This document shows, piece by piece, positions 44,091 to 52,899 of a DNA stretch of 64,000 nt. Position 1 is the first letter of the stretch; the number at the start of each line of letters is the position of its first letter. Below the pieces are notes generated by a model, which made no database searches, was not told the origin of the DNA, and was given only the letters and a program-made list of their open reading frames with translations. Origin of the DNA: Chryseobacterium polytrichastri (GTDB taxonomy: Bacteria > Bacteroidota > Bacteroidia > Flavobacteriales > Weeksellaceae); NCBI RefSeq assembly GCF_900142445.1, contig NZ_FRAV01000012.1, forward strand, positions 1 through 64,000. The letters run 5' to 3'. The position numbers and the translations under genes are program-made.

Positions 44091-44126
44091 AAAAAAATCT
44101 GTCTCATAACTGAGACAGATTTTTTT
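44091..44126. terminator. Bidirectional terminator after the MG2 gene
   Basis: Perfect 16-bp stem (AAAAAAATCTGTCTCA and its complement) with a TAAC loop, between convergent genes. Confidence 0.95.
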
Positions 44127-44150
44127 GATAATTGTACTAAATATTAGCTA

Positions 44151-44570
44151 TTACTCTACTTCTTCATACTTCCACACCCCTGCAATTTCTAATAAAGTTA
44201 AGCCCGGTTGTTTTTCTCCGTAATTAAATATGCAGATGTACTTTGAATGGCAAGATGTACAATCTGTTCCAAAATAAAGAGTGGGCAAATCATGGAATGT
44301 TAGCTCTCCAAAATGAAACATCCTATTTGAAGTTTCTGTAACCATGTTATTTTTTAATAATTCATTCTTAGACAATACTTTCTCTTCATTGTAAATTTGA
44401 AGGATAGGAAATCCCGATTCGTAAGGCTTTATCTCTATTGCATTGTCAGAACTACAATTACAGCAAGTAAATTTTGTTACTGCAGAAGGAATGGCTTCAT
44501 CATTAATAAAATGATTCTTTACCACAAGAGCCTGCTGAAGAATGTTTATTTTTTTTGATATTGAATACAT
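44151..44570 (-). CDS. Cysteine-rich small protein next to the TNT gene
   Basis: A 139-residue cytoplasmic-looking protein starting 12 nt after the TNT gene stop on the same strand. It has two Cys groups, FTCCNC near 35 and GTDCTSCHSKYIC near 105, so a zinc-ribbon fold is likely. The rest is mixed alpha/beta (FPILQIYNEEKVLSKNEL). No known family is recognised. Its position directly behind a TNT-domain gene makes it the natural candidate for an immunity or partner protein; a cytosolic place would match protection against NAD loss. That role is inferred. Confidence 0.75.
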   Translation of the reverse strand: MYSISKKINILQQALVVKNHFINDEAIPSAVTKFTCCNCSSDNAIEIKPYESGFPILQIYNEEKVLSKNELLKNNMVTETSNRMFHFGELTFHDLPTLYFGTDCTSCHSKYICIFNYGEKQPGLTLLEIAGVWKYEEVE

Positions 44571-44582
44571 CTGAATTTATTT

Positions 44583-45293
44583 TTACTGAATAACTGTTCC
44601 TGCTAAGTTATTGTATTTTCCGCTTGGACTTTTTTTGATGGTTACTTTTATATATCCTTCTTGCGCCAACTTATTCCATGTTTTCTGAAATCCTGTTGCG
44701 GGATCAATAGAGATCTTCCACATCGTTTGCTTTCCGCCTCCTACTTGGCCAAACCAAGGAATTACATCAGCCGTTTGAGATTTGAAAGATAATAAATTAT
44801 TCAGAACATCTATTTCATAGTAGAAATCATACTTATCTTCTGCTTGGTTTAAAGCTCTTTGACTAAAAGTATAGACATATCCGTTTACGATTGGGCTTGT
44901 AAAACTTCCTCCTAAATTAGGAATTCCGGTTCCATTATAGCTTCCGATAGCACCACTATATCTATCAAATTTTTGTCCGGCGGTAAGAGGAACTTCATCC
45001 ACGATATTGTATCCACCGTTGGCAGGAGGCCATCCGCCATTTAGATTATTGCTTTTAAAAAGCAATTCAAGATCACTCCATTTACCTTGCTTGTATAAAT
45101 CAAATGCTTGATTTCTAATTGTCTGACTTACCGTTCCTGCAGTATCATAGGTTAGTGCAAATTCGTTAGCATCCTTATAGAATACCGTTGTGATTCCCGT
45201 GGTTTGTTCAATAATCTCTTCTCTATCTGAGCTACAAGAAGCTGACAGTAAAGTGACTGATACAAAAAAGGCATACTTAAAAAGTTTTTTCAT
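44583..45293 (-). CDS. Lipoprotein with TNT-type NAD glycohydrolase domain
   Basis: A 236-residue lipoprotein (lipobox LLSASC, acylated Cys at 20). Residues about 85-200 match the TNT domain (tuberculosis necrotizing toxin, DUF4237): NGGWPPANGGYN (88), KFDRYSG with Arg 111, GGSFTSP near 130, SQRAL near 145 and IPWFGQVGGGKQT with Gln 183 and Gln 189. TNT domains hydrolyse NAD and NADP; toxins of this type kill target cells. Here the domain is fused to a lipid anchor rather than to a secretion or polymorphic-toxin module. A terminator hairpin lies 29 nt ahead of the start codon. A small Cys-rich gene follows and may be its partner. Confidence 0.82.
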   Translation of the reverse strand: MKKLFKYAFFVSVTLLSASCSSDREEIIEQTTGITTVFYKDANEFALTYDTAGTVSQTIRNQAFDLYKQGKWSDLELLFKSNNLNGGWPPANGGYNIVDEVPLTAGQKFDRYSGAIGSYNGTGIPNLGGSFTSPIVNGYVYTFSQRALNQAEDKYDFYYEIDVLNNLLSFKSQTADVIPWFGQVGGGKQTMWKISIDPATGFQKTWNKLAQEGYIKVTIKKSPSGKYNNLAGTVIQ

Positions 45294-45321
45294 GATGATA
45301 TATTAATTTTAATTGAATTCT

Positions 45322-45357
45322 AAAAAAACAGTCTTTAAATCATCGATTCAAAGACTG
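45322..45357 (-). terminator. Hairpin with U run in the TNT gene leader
   Basis: CAGTCTTT / AAAGACTG stem (45329-45357) with seven A's at 45322-45328, which become the U run on the - strand. It lies 29 nt before the TNT start codon and could terminate a leader transcript or protect the gene from read-through. Confidence 0.65.
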
Positions 45358-45779
45358 CTTAACTATTAACCTTAAATTATTGATAACTTCAGCTTTCTGA
45401 AGATATATTTGTTATATAAAGAGTGATTTTTCTTCCGTTAGCCTAAAAAAGTTTAATAAACTGTAATTAGGTATATTAAGTTCTATGATGGGTTACATCA
45501 ACAAAGAGTTTCCGACCCTATTCAATTGAAAAACAAAACATTATTAATTTATTTTTCTATAAAAAATAGTAAAAAGTGAATACTATTCACCTCAATAAAC
45601 TCTAGACAGACGGTACAATTAAAAGATTATTCTTTTCGGTTATAAAAATAAAATAAAAAACTCAAATAGTAGTGAATTTTTTACAAATAAATTATTACTG
45701 GATTTTTTAATTGAATAATAATTCCTAATGACTACAAAATTCACATCTGCTTATCATATTAACAATAAAGACTAACAAA

Positions 45780-45820
45780 CTACAAACCCCTTTAAATCAA
45801 ATATTTAAAGGGATTTGTAG
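45780..45820 (-). terminator. Terminator of the SDR gene
   Basis: An 18-bp stem with one mismatch (CTACAAACCCCTTTAAAT and partner ATTTAAAGGGATTTGTAG), ending 27 nt before the stop of the SDR gene in + coordinates. Confidence 0.8.
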
Positions 45821-45847
45821 TACAATATCAAATAAAATTAATCTAGC

Positions 45848-46666
45848 TTATTTTCCATGAGCTGCTGCTGAAACTTCTTTCCATTCTTCAAAGCCAGCCA
45901 AACGTTCTTCATATACTTTTTTAACTCCTGAATACGCAATTTTACCAAGCAATAATCTCAATGGAGGATTTTCAGCATCTACCAATTTTACAATTGCTGT
46001 TGCAGTTGCCTCAGGATCTCCAAAAATATCCGGTGTTGCACTTGCCTTGAATGCTTCTTTAATTGGATTATATACATCAATTGCTTCAGTTTGAGCCGCG
46101 GAAGCTCCTGACCAATCAGTGCTAAATCCATTCGGTTCCACTAAAGATACTTTAATTCCAAATCCTGCTACTTCTGTTGCCAATGTTTCACTAAACCCTT
46201 CTACAGCAAATTTAGAGGCATTATATAATCCTAAGACCGGTAACGTAATTAAGCCTAAATAACTTGAAACCTGAATAATATGACCTGATTTTTGAGCTCT
46301 CATAATGGGAAGAACTGCCTGTGTCATCCATAATGTTCCAAAGAAATTGGTTTCCATCTGGCCTCTTGCTTGTTGTTCCGTAGTTTCTTCTACCGCTCCA
46401 AAAAGTCCATACCCTGCGTTATTGATCAAGATATCAATTCTTCCAAAATGTTCATTCCCTTTCTTTACTGTTGTAAAGCACGCTTCACGATCTGTTACAT
46501 CAAGTTGCAATGGAAATACATTCTCACCATATTGATCTACCAACTCTTTAAGATCGTCTGTATTTCTTGCGGTTGCAATTACTTTATCACCTCTTTTTAA
46601 AAATGTTTCTGCCCAGATTTTTCCAAATCCTCTTGATGCGCCTGTTATTAAAAATACTTTTGCCAT
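45848..46666 (-). CDS. SDR family oxidoreductase
   Basis: A 272-residue NAD(P)-dependent short-chain dehydrogenase: cofactor site ITGASRGFGK at the N-terminus, NNAG near 85, the catalytic Ser-Tyr-Lys as IQVSSYLG and YNASK near 155. The substrate is unknown. It is divergent from an HxlR regulator with a 153-nt gap holding TTGCAA repeats, the classical layout of a stress- or electrophile-responsive pair in Bacteroidota. It has its own strong terminator. Confidence 0.93.
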   Translation of the reverse strand: MAKVFLITGASRGFGKIWAETFLKRGDKVIATARNTDDLKELVDQYGENVFPLQLDVTDREACFTTVKKGNEHFGRIDILINNAGYGLFGAVEETTEQQARGQMETNFFGTLWMTQAVLPIMRAQKSGHIIQVSSYLGLITLPVLGLYNASKFAVEGFSETLATEVAGFGIKVSLVEPNGFSTDWSGASAAQTEAIDVYNPIKEAFKASATPDIFGDPEATATAIVKLVDAENPPLRLLLGKIAYSGVKKVYEERLAGFEEWKEVSAAAHGK

Positions 46667-46748
46667 GTTTTTACAATTTAATTGTTAATTATTTAATTCT
46701 AGTTGAGATACCATTTGCATGAATGCTTCCAAAAGCATAATTTTGTAG

Positions 46749-46796
46749 TTGCAAATTGCAAGTGCAAATATAAATACAATTACTTTCATTTTGCAA
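46749..46796. promoter_or_regulatory. Repeated TTGCAA operator between SDR and HxlR genes
   Basis: TTGCAA occurs at 46749-46754, 46756-46761 and 46791-46796, with a TGCAAA in between (46764-46769). The palindromic hexamers in the shared promoter region are likely binding sites of the HxlR protein. Confidence 0.6.
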
Positions 46797-46819
46797 GTAA
46801 TTTTTAATTGATTTTTTAA

Positions 46820-47245
46820 ATGAAAGATATATCACAACGCTCAACCTGCCCTGTAAGCTTTTCACTGGATTTCTTTGGTGACAAATGGACCTTGCTTATT
46901 TTAAGAGACATGATCTTAAAAGGGTATACTACTTTCGGAGATTTTCAACAATCGGACGAAGGTATCGCTACGAATATATTGACTGACAGACTAAAAATGC
47001 TGGAGAAATATGGCTTCATCATGAAATATCCATTGGCAGGAAAAGCCCGTACAGGATATTGTCTTACCGAAAAAGGAATAAGCCTGATTCCTGTTGTTAT
47101 TGAATTGGCACTTTGGGGATCTACCTTCGAGAATACGGAAGACACATTAAACATCGCTCCAAAAATTGAAAACGGAAAAGAGGCCTATATCAATCAATTA
47201 AAAAAGGAATTAACAGCCTATTTAGAATCAAAAAGACTACTGTAA
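46820..47245 (+). CDS. HxlR family transcriptional regulator
   Basis: A 141-residue winged-helix regulator: CPVSFSLDFFGDKWTLLILRDMILKGYTTFGDFQQSDEGIATNILTDRLKMLEKYGFI is the HxlR DNA-binding fold, with an N-terminal Cys that could sense electrophiles. The C-terminal part carries the dimer helix (YINQLKKELTAYLE). It likely represses itself and the divergent SDR gene through the TTGCAA repeats. It is convergent with the DNA glycosylase gene, 15 nt apart. Confidence 0.92.
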   Translation: MKDISQRSTCPVSFSLDFFGDKWTLLILRDMILKGYTTFGDFQQSDEGIATNILTDRLKMLEKYGFIMKYPLAGKARTGYCLTEKGISLIPVVIELALWGSTFENTEDTLNIAPKIENGKEAYINQLKKELTAYLESKRLL

Positions 47246-47260
47246 AAACAAAATTCAGAT

Positions 47261-47785
47261 TTAGTAATTAATTCGATCCATTTTTAACGTACTGGTTTCA
47301 TTGTAAAATTCACGATAGGAAATAATAAGATCATCAAGGGAAAACCCACGATTCAAGCCACTTGTATTGGGCAGAACCCAAACTGTAACACCACAAAAAC
47401 TTTCAGATTGCAATCCCCAATCAATTTGTTTTTTTCCAGAGAAAGCCTTGTAAGCTGCTTTACCTAGAAAAGCAATGTATTTTGGATTGAACTTAGTCAT
47501 TTTTGATTTAAAATGTTCAAAAGCTTGATCAAATTCTTCTTTTGAAAGTTCATCAGCACGGGATGTTGGCCTTTCCACAGCTGTTGTTAAACCATATCCA
47601 AAGTCTAACAAACTTCTATCATTTACAGCTTCAATCTGATAAGGTGTAAAGCCTGCTTCATGTAACACTTTCCAAAAACGGTTGCTCCTTCCAGAGAAAT
47701 GATGCCCATCTTCTGAAGATTTTAAACCGGGATTAATTCCGCAAAAAATAACCGTTAGATTATTAGCAATGATATCTATAAGCAT
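47261..47785 (-). CDS. mug: Mismatch-specific uracil-DNA glycosylase (Mug-like)
   Basis: A 174-residue member of the uracil-DNA glycosylase superfamily, Mug/TDG branch. The first catalytic motif is FCGINPG near residue 15 (Asn activates water) and the second is LPNTSGLNRGFSLDDL near 145, which inserts into the DNA. It would excise uracil or etheno-cytosine from G:U mismatches. The length is typical. It lies alone on the - strand. Confidence 0.9.
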   Translation of the reverse strand: MLIDIIANNLTVIFCGINPGLKSSEDGHHFSGRSNRFWKVLHEAGFTPYQIEAVNDRSLLDFGYGLTTAVERPTSRADELSKEEFDQAFEHFKSKMTKFNPKYIAFLGKAAYKAFSGKKQIDWGLQSESFCGVTVWVLPNTSGLNRGFSLDDLIISYREFYNETSTLKMDRINY

Positions 47786-47896
47786 GTTTTCAAAGTAAAT
47801 TGATCGATTGTTTATCTTTAAAAGTCTTAGCTCTAAAAGAGTATCTAAATTTAAACTTTTTCGATTAATAAAAAGAAATTGTTTACCCTTTTATAC

Positions 47897-48790
47897 TTAT
47901 TCAGTAGGGATTATTTTATCTTTCAAAAATTGAATTCTGTATTCTTTAGGAGTAATTCCTGCTATTTTTTTAAAAAGCTGAGTAAAATGGGAAGCGGTAT
48001 GAAAATTAAGCTCATAAGCAATCTCTGCGATATCTTTACTTGAATGCAATAATGCTTTACTGTAATTGATATCCATTTCATTAATCCATTGTTTGGGAGC
48101 CTTTTGGGTTACATTCTTCACACATTTGGTAAGATAATTTTCGGTAACTGATAATTTAGCAGCATAAAAAGCAACCCTTTTTTCAGCCACATGGTATTTA
48201 AACAAAATATCCCGAAACTGAAGCGATAATTCCATGGGACGTGTTGCGGATTTATGGTGACTGTTGCAATCTGTACTTAATATTTTAACCAGAATAAGAT
48301 GAAGCATCGTAACAATTACTTCATTTAAATTCAATCCATTAAGCCACAACTCCTGTTCCATAATAGTCAAAAGCTGTGTAATTGTTCCGTAAGTAAGCGT
48401 ATCCAGATTCAGGAAAGGAGGCATAAAGAAAATACTGGTTTTATGCTTTGGTAATTCCTGTTCAGATAAAATATTATTTTCATAGGCTAAGAAAAAACCT
48501 TCAACATCATCAGATAACTCTATCGTTGCCGTAATTGTCCCTTGTTTGATAAAAATAACACCTCCTTTTTCAGCTTGAAATTCCTGATTCTCCAAGTATT
48601 GTTTAATATGTCCTTTGGTGATAAAGATGATAAAATTAAACGTAGTTCGGTAAGGAATTACAGGCATGAGAATCCCTTTAAGGTAATCCTCAAGCCTGTA
48701 AAGCTGTATATCTGCGTTATTAGAAAGAATTTTCTCTGTAATATTCGGAAGAAAAAGCTTTTTATATTGAAAATTGGAAAGTACTTCCAT
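47897..48790 (-). CDS. AraC family transcriptional regulator
   Basis: A 297-residue AraC regulator with an N-terminal cupin half (FIIFITKGHIKQYLENQEFQAEKGGVIFIKQGTI) and a C-terminal double HTH (KRVAFYAAKLSVTENYLTKCVKNVTQKAPKQW and IAEIAYELNFHTASHFTQLFKKIAGITPKEY). It is the gene directly downstream of the TonB-dependent receptor on the same strand, but a 75-nt gap separates them. A link to nickel or urea control is not shown. Confidence 0.88.
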   Translation of the reverse strand: MEVLSNFQYKKLFLPNITEKILSNNADIQLYRLEDYLKGILMPVIPYRTTFNFIIFITKGHIKQYLENQEFQAEKGGVIFIKQGTITATIELSDDVEGFFLAYENNILSEQELPKHKTSIFFMPPFLNLDTLTYGTITQLLTIMEQELWLNGLNLNEVIVTMLHLILVKILSTDCNSHHKSATRPMELSLQFRDILFKYHVAEKRVAFYAAKLSVTENYLTKCVKNVTQKAPKQWINEMDINYSKALLHSSKDIAEIAYELNFHTASHFTQLFKKIAGITPKEYRIQFLKDKIIPTE

Positions 48791-48865
48791 ATTTTGAATT
48801 ATGATTAATAAATATACATAAATTTAGCACTCAAAAAAATACATTAATGAGATACCAAACTTCCT

Positions 48866-51118
48866 TTAAAACTTATAAAACACGCCCATTTTTATTCCCA
48901 GAGGGATTCCAGGAGTGTAGGTAATATCTGTTATAGGCTCGGCTTCATTTTTCAGTTGCGTTTCTGTAGCAAACTGAGCTTCATTCCATTTTACGTTGAA
49001 TAAGTTATTGATTTGGAGATTCGCGCCCCATTTTGCTCTGTTATAAGATAGAATCAGATCATTCACAAAATAAGATTTTGTACGAAGGCTATTATCTTCA
49101 ACAGCTGGTCGGTCACCCAAATAACGGTATTGTAATCCCAGAGAAAAACCATTCAGAAAATCCCAGTTTACAGATCCCGTACTCGTTACTACCGGAGCTA
49201 AAGGAACATAATCTTCACCTTTCTTTTCTTCAATAAATCGGGCATGAGAATAGTTGATATCTGCATTCAGATACAGGTTTTCCAATGGTTGAAAACGGAT
49301 TCCCAAATCTGCACCATAACGTCTTGATTTCCCTGAAGGTTCTACTACAGCATCATCTCCCACATACACAAACTCCTGTTGTAAATACAGATACCAAATG
49401 GTTGGGGTAATAATTAACGATTTAAAAGGATGCAATCTTACTCCAAGATCTCCACCTAAAGAATACGGCAACGTCTTAGCATCTTTTTCCTGAACCACCA
49501 CTCTCATGTCATTTGAATGGAATCCCATCCCTGTTTTCAGAAACCACATGATCTTATCATTAGCCGCATAAGAGAAATTAAGTTTAGGACTTACCCTAGT
49601 TCCTTCAGACGATTGCCCGGAAGGCAGTTGCTCAGGATCCAATAAATTATGCATATTAAAAATAAAATGATCTACTCTCAACGCCGGATTAATCGTCCAT
49701 TTTCCTGTTTTCCAGATTAATCCTGAATACGCATGAAGGTTGGTTTCTGTTCCATTTACATCTGCCATTTTATCCAACAACAAATCTCTGTGGTATACAT
49801 GGTTCAGCTGTAATGTATTAATATCATCATTTCTGAATCCAATGCCTGAGATCCAGTTCAATGAGCTGTTAGGCAGAGAAAAACTTTTGGTATATTTTAG
49901 TTCAGCACCATATATATTTCTGCCGTCTTTCTGCTCAATTTCATCACCATGGTCTTTATCCTTCAGGTAAAATGTAAAATCAGAGTACAGATTAAAATTG
50001 TATTTAGAATACCAAAGCATGGCATCAATCTGTTCAGACGGAGAAATAATATGCTTATAATTCATCTGAAGATTCGTACGTGAAGTGCTTCCTCCTTCTG
50101 TAGGATCAATACTTCCCCATCTGCCAATAATTCCTTCATTTACGGCTCGTTCAGGAATTTGCCCTGAAGCATTCCATGAAGAATTGAAGGTAGAAAACTG
50201 AATATTAAAATAATCTTTATCCGTAATCCATTCGTTATATTTTCCGAATATATTTACTCTGTTGAAATTTTGTTTTACATCAAACGGACCATCTGTATAA
50301 TTGTATTCTGCGGCAACGTAAGCATTCTTTCTTTTGTTCGGATCATTGATGATGTTGAACATTCCCAATATCCTTTTGGAATTAAAAGAACCTCCTTCCA
50401 ACTTCACCATACTGTTTTTCAACTTATCGTAGGTTTGGAAATCTACATATCCCGCCGTATCAAAATCTCCGCGATCCATATAATATGCTCCTTTTCCAAA
50501 ATCGATATTATTAACGGTTTCCGGAATGATAAAATGCAGATCCGAATATCCTTGTCCATGAGCGTGAGAAACAATATTCACGGGCATTCCATCTACATTT
50601 ACACTCACATCAGTTCCGTGATCGGCATCAAAACCTCTTAAAAAAAGTTGCTCTGCCTTTCCTCCTCCTGCGTGTTGGGCAATAAATAATCCGGGAACCT
50701 TTCGTAATAAATCCTGAGCAGAATTCACCGGAAATTTATTTAAATCTACTTTGGTAATAGCCGATAAAAACGAACTGTGATTAATCTCCACTTCGGAGAT
50801 CTGAAATGGTTTATGCTGAAGGAAAAAAACTTTATTTTTATCTTCTTCATTCGTCACGATCCATTTTACCTCATCGTACCCGTTATGGCTGATCACTAAT
50901 GTATCCGGAAAAGATTTAACTGAAAATTTAAACGATCCGTCAGATCCTGAATGGGTATGTTCACTGCTATGATTATACTTTATCAAAGCATCACTAATTG
51001 GAAATTTGTCGTCTGCATCTTTAATAAATGATTGTTTTTCTGTACCTTTTTCCTGTGCCAAAGCAAGTCCGTTAATCATTAAGGCTAGAAAAGCAACCAT
51101 TACTTGAGTTCTCTTCAT
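48866..51118 (-). CDS. TonB-dependent receptor of the urease operon
   Basis: A 750-residue outer-membrane receptor. Signal peptide (LALMINGLALAQ), then a CarboxypepD_reg-like domain (about 30-105), plug (about 120-235: NSAQDLLRKVPGLFIAQHAGGG, FLRGFDADHGTDVSVNVDGMPVNIVSHAHGQGYSDLHF) and a barrel that ends in MGVFYKF. The plug is rich in His (DADHG, SHAHGQG, DLHF), fitting import of a metal. It ends the urease gene run, after the urea channel, so it may bring in nickel needed by urease; this is inferred from context. It could also belong to the AraC regulator downstream. Confidence 0.88.
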   Translation of the reverse strand: MKRTQVMVAFLALMINGLALAQEKGTEKQSFIKDADDKFPISDALIKYNHSSEHTHSGSDGSFKFSVKSFPDTLVISHNGYDEVKWIVTNEEDKNKVFFLQHKPFQISEVEINHSSFLSAITKVDLNKFPVNSAQDLLRKVPGLFIAQHAGGGKAEQLFLRGFDADHGTDVSVNVDGMPVNIVSHAHGQGYSDLHFIIPETVNNIDFGKGAYYMDRGDFDTAGYVDFQTYDKLKNSMVKLEGGSFNSKRILGMFNIINDPNKRKNAYVAAEYNYTDGPFDVKQNFNRVNIFGKYNEWITDKDYFNIQFSTFNSSWNASGQIPERAVNEGIIGRWGSIDPTEGGSTSRTNLQMNYKHIISPSEQIDAMLWYSKYNFNLYSDFTFYLKDKDHGDEIEQKDGRNIYGAELKYTKSFSLPNSSLNWISGIGFRNDDINTLQLNHVYHRDLLLDKMADVNGTETNLHAYSGLIWKTGKWTINPALRVDHFIFNMHNLLDPEQLPSGQSSEGTRVSPKLNFSYAANDKIMWFLKTGMGFHSNDMRVVVQEKDAKTLPYSLGGDLGVRLHPFKSLIITPTIWYLYLQQEFVYVGDDAVVEPSGKSRRYGADLGIRFQPLENLYLNADINYSHARFIEEKKGEDYVPLAPVVTSTGSVNWDFLNGFSLGLQYRYLGDRPAVEDNSLRTKSYFVNDLILSYNRAKWGANLQINNLFNVKWNEAQFATETQLKNEAEPITDITYTPGIPLGIKMGVFYKF

Positions 51119-51156
51119 TAGATATTCTTTTTATTGATTTTTTACTATTAACTATT

Positions 51157-52047
51157 TTAGTTTTGATTTTTGGGGATAAAAATTTTCTGGATTAATAATG
51201 TAATCCATGTTCCGGCAACAAACGGAAAAGTAAGCACACCTCCTACCATATTTAATATGTTGTGATCGACTAAAAAATCGTCTATTGCCACGGTAATTAT
51301 TACAGATATTAACACCCATAACCCATCTGTTTTTTTGAAACCTGAAAAGACAATGGCAGAAAGAACGGCATTAAAACCAAACAATCCCATATGAATCTGA
51401 TCAATAGGTTCCCCGTTTATGTGAGAAAGGTAAGCGCCTATTACAGAACCTATGAATCCGTACAAAGCAGCAGCTGGTGAACTGATGAAAACACCTATAA
51501 AGAAAATAGCTGCGGACAACATCCCTCCTTGAAAAATCACTTCACCAAAAGCATTGATTGGGGTTATTACGTCATCATAATTCAGATTTTCGGCTTTTGC
51601 ACTGATAAGTTCAGATGGTGGAATGTGGGTAAAATGATGCAACATGAAAACACTGATCCAGATAACAATGATAAATGGAAAAGTAAATACCGGAATCTTT
51701 TTTCTGATAAAAAAATGCTGAATGATTGCTGCCAATGCGCCCCCAACAACAATCAAAATCCAGATCAAAATTGTGCACTTAAAAATGAATGAGAAAGCAA
51801 CACCTACCAGCGCAGCACTGAAGCCATATAGTCCGGCATTTATTTCAGACTTATCATACTTTAGTTTCATTGCTGTGAAAGTTCCAATACTTGTAGACAC
51901 CAGCACAGCCAGACCACTTTCCCAGCTTCCTAAAAAAATACCAACAAGGAATAGAAGCCCTGTCCATCTGTTCTCCTGAAGCATGATCTGCCCGATTCCT
52001 TTTAAAACGATATCAATAAAAGGATATTTTTGTAAAAACTTGTCCAT
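51157..52047 (-). CDS. Urea channel (UT/SLC14 type)
   Basis: A 296-residue membrane protein with about 10 helices of the urea transporter family. The repeats GLYGFSAALVGVAFSF (near 72) and GLFGFNAVLSAIVFSGF (near 225) are the two copies of the UT signature that build the urea filter. It would supply urea to the urease encoded upstream in the same strand. The gap to the UreH-like gene is 137 nt and carries a long hairpin. Confidence 0.92.
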   Translation of the reverse strand: MDKFLQKYPFIDIVLKGIGQIMLQENRWTGLLFLVGIFLGSWESGLAVLVSTSIGTFTAMKLKYDKSEINAGLYGFSAALVGVAFSFIFKCTILIWILIVVGGALAAIIQHFFIRKKIPVFTFPFIIVIWISVFMLHHFTHIPPSELISAKAENLNYDDVITPINAFGEVIFQGGMLSAAIFFIGVFISSPAAALYGFIGSVIGAYLSHINGEPIDQIHMGLFGFNAVLSAIVFSGFKKTDGLWVLISVIITVAIDDFLVDHNILNMVGGVLTFPFVAGTWITLLIQKIFIPKNQN

Positions 52048-52101
52048 AAAGTAATTTATTCAAGGTTTAAAGTTTACTATTCAAAATTTTGTTTAAAAAA
52101 A

Positions 52102-52169
52102 TTAAGAAGCAAGAGCCGAAATACTTTCATTAAAAACTCCTTCACCATCTTAGGACTCTTGCTTCTTAA
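52102..52169. repeat. Perfect 14-bp inverted repeat between permease and urea channel genes
   Basis: TTAAGAAGCAAGAG (52102-52115) and its exact complement at 52156-52169 with a 40-nt loop. No T run follows, so it is grouped with the other large-loop spacer palindromes. Confidence 0.85.
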
Positions 52170-52184
52170 CCCTTTCTTAGAGAC

Positions 52185-52886
52185 TTACCATCCTAAAAAG
52201 ACCATTCCGATGCCACATACCGTTACTACTGCTCCACTTATCACTCCCATATAACGCTCTAGCTTTTCTGTATTAAATAAGGTTGAGTATCCATATCTTC
52301 CCAATAAGACCATCCCAAGCATGGTGGCTACCGTGGTAATGGTAAACGGTACTACCAATGCAAGAATTTCTGTTATAGAACGGTTTAATCCTGAGTAAAA
52401 AAGAAGTGGCGTAAGTGGTTCACTCGGTCCCATTACAAAGATCATAAACAAGACAAAAGGGGTTACTTTTATTCTGCTTTGTGGCATTACCATTTCACTA
52501 TGATTGTGTTCATACACGTAAACATCCTCTCCCATCACATCAAAATGCTTATGAGGTTTATTTCTTGCCGCCTGAACTAATCCATAAATAAGATAAGCAA
52601 CACCAAATATCAACAATGCCCATCCTGAAATATTCCCTCTGATATCCTGAAACCACGCAAACTGATTAAGCTGCCATCCCAGAAAAACTCCAATAGCACC
52701 TATCACCAAAGAACTTAAAACATGGCCAAAACCGCACGCAATAGTTAAAAAAATCGTCCTGCTTCTGCTCCATTTTTTTGATTTTGACAATACAATGAAT
52801 GGCAGATAATGATCCGGTCCCGTTGCGGTATGGATAAAGCTTATAGAGATGGCACTCAGCATTAATGCCCAAATAGTCGTATTCAT
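52185..52886 (-). CDS. ureH: UreH-type permease, probable nickel transporter
   Basis: A 233-residue membrane protein with six to seven helices. The motif HTATGPDHYLPF (near 19) is the H-x-x-x-x-D-H-like metal site of the UreH/NiCoT-related family, and GPSEPLTPLLFYSG is a second conserved loop. A His-containing central loop (HKHFDVMGEDVYVYEHNHSE) may bind nickel. It would deliver Ni2+ across the inner membrane. It lies right after ureD in the operon (13 nt). Metal specificity is inferred from place. Confidence 0.8.
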   Translation of the reverse strand: MNTTIWALMLSAISISFIHTATGPDHYLPFIVLSKSKKWSRSRTIFLTIACGFGHVLSSLVIGAIGVFLGWQLNQFAWFQDIRGNISGWALLIFGVAYLIYGLVQAARNKPHKHFDVMGEDVYVYEHNHSEMVMPQSRIKVTPFVLFMIFVMGPSEPLTPLLFYSGLNRSITEILALVVPFTITTVATMLGMVLLGRYGYSTLFNTEKLERYMGVISGAVVTVCGIGMVFLGW

Positions 52887-52899
52887 TTTTTTATTTTAT

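Larger units (their letters stand above)
45294..45847. other. 554-nt gene-free region upstream of the TNT gene
   Basis: AT-rich spacer without a credible gene. It contains the hairpin at 45329-45357 read in the - direction, a small CTTCAG / CTGAAG hairpin near 45390, and the SDR terminator at 45780-45820. Transcription of the TNT gene must start in this region. Confidence 0.6.
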
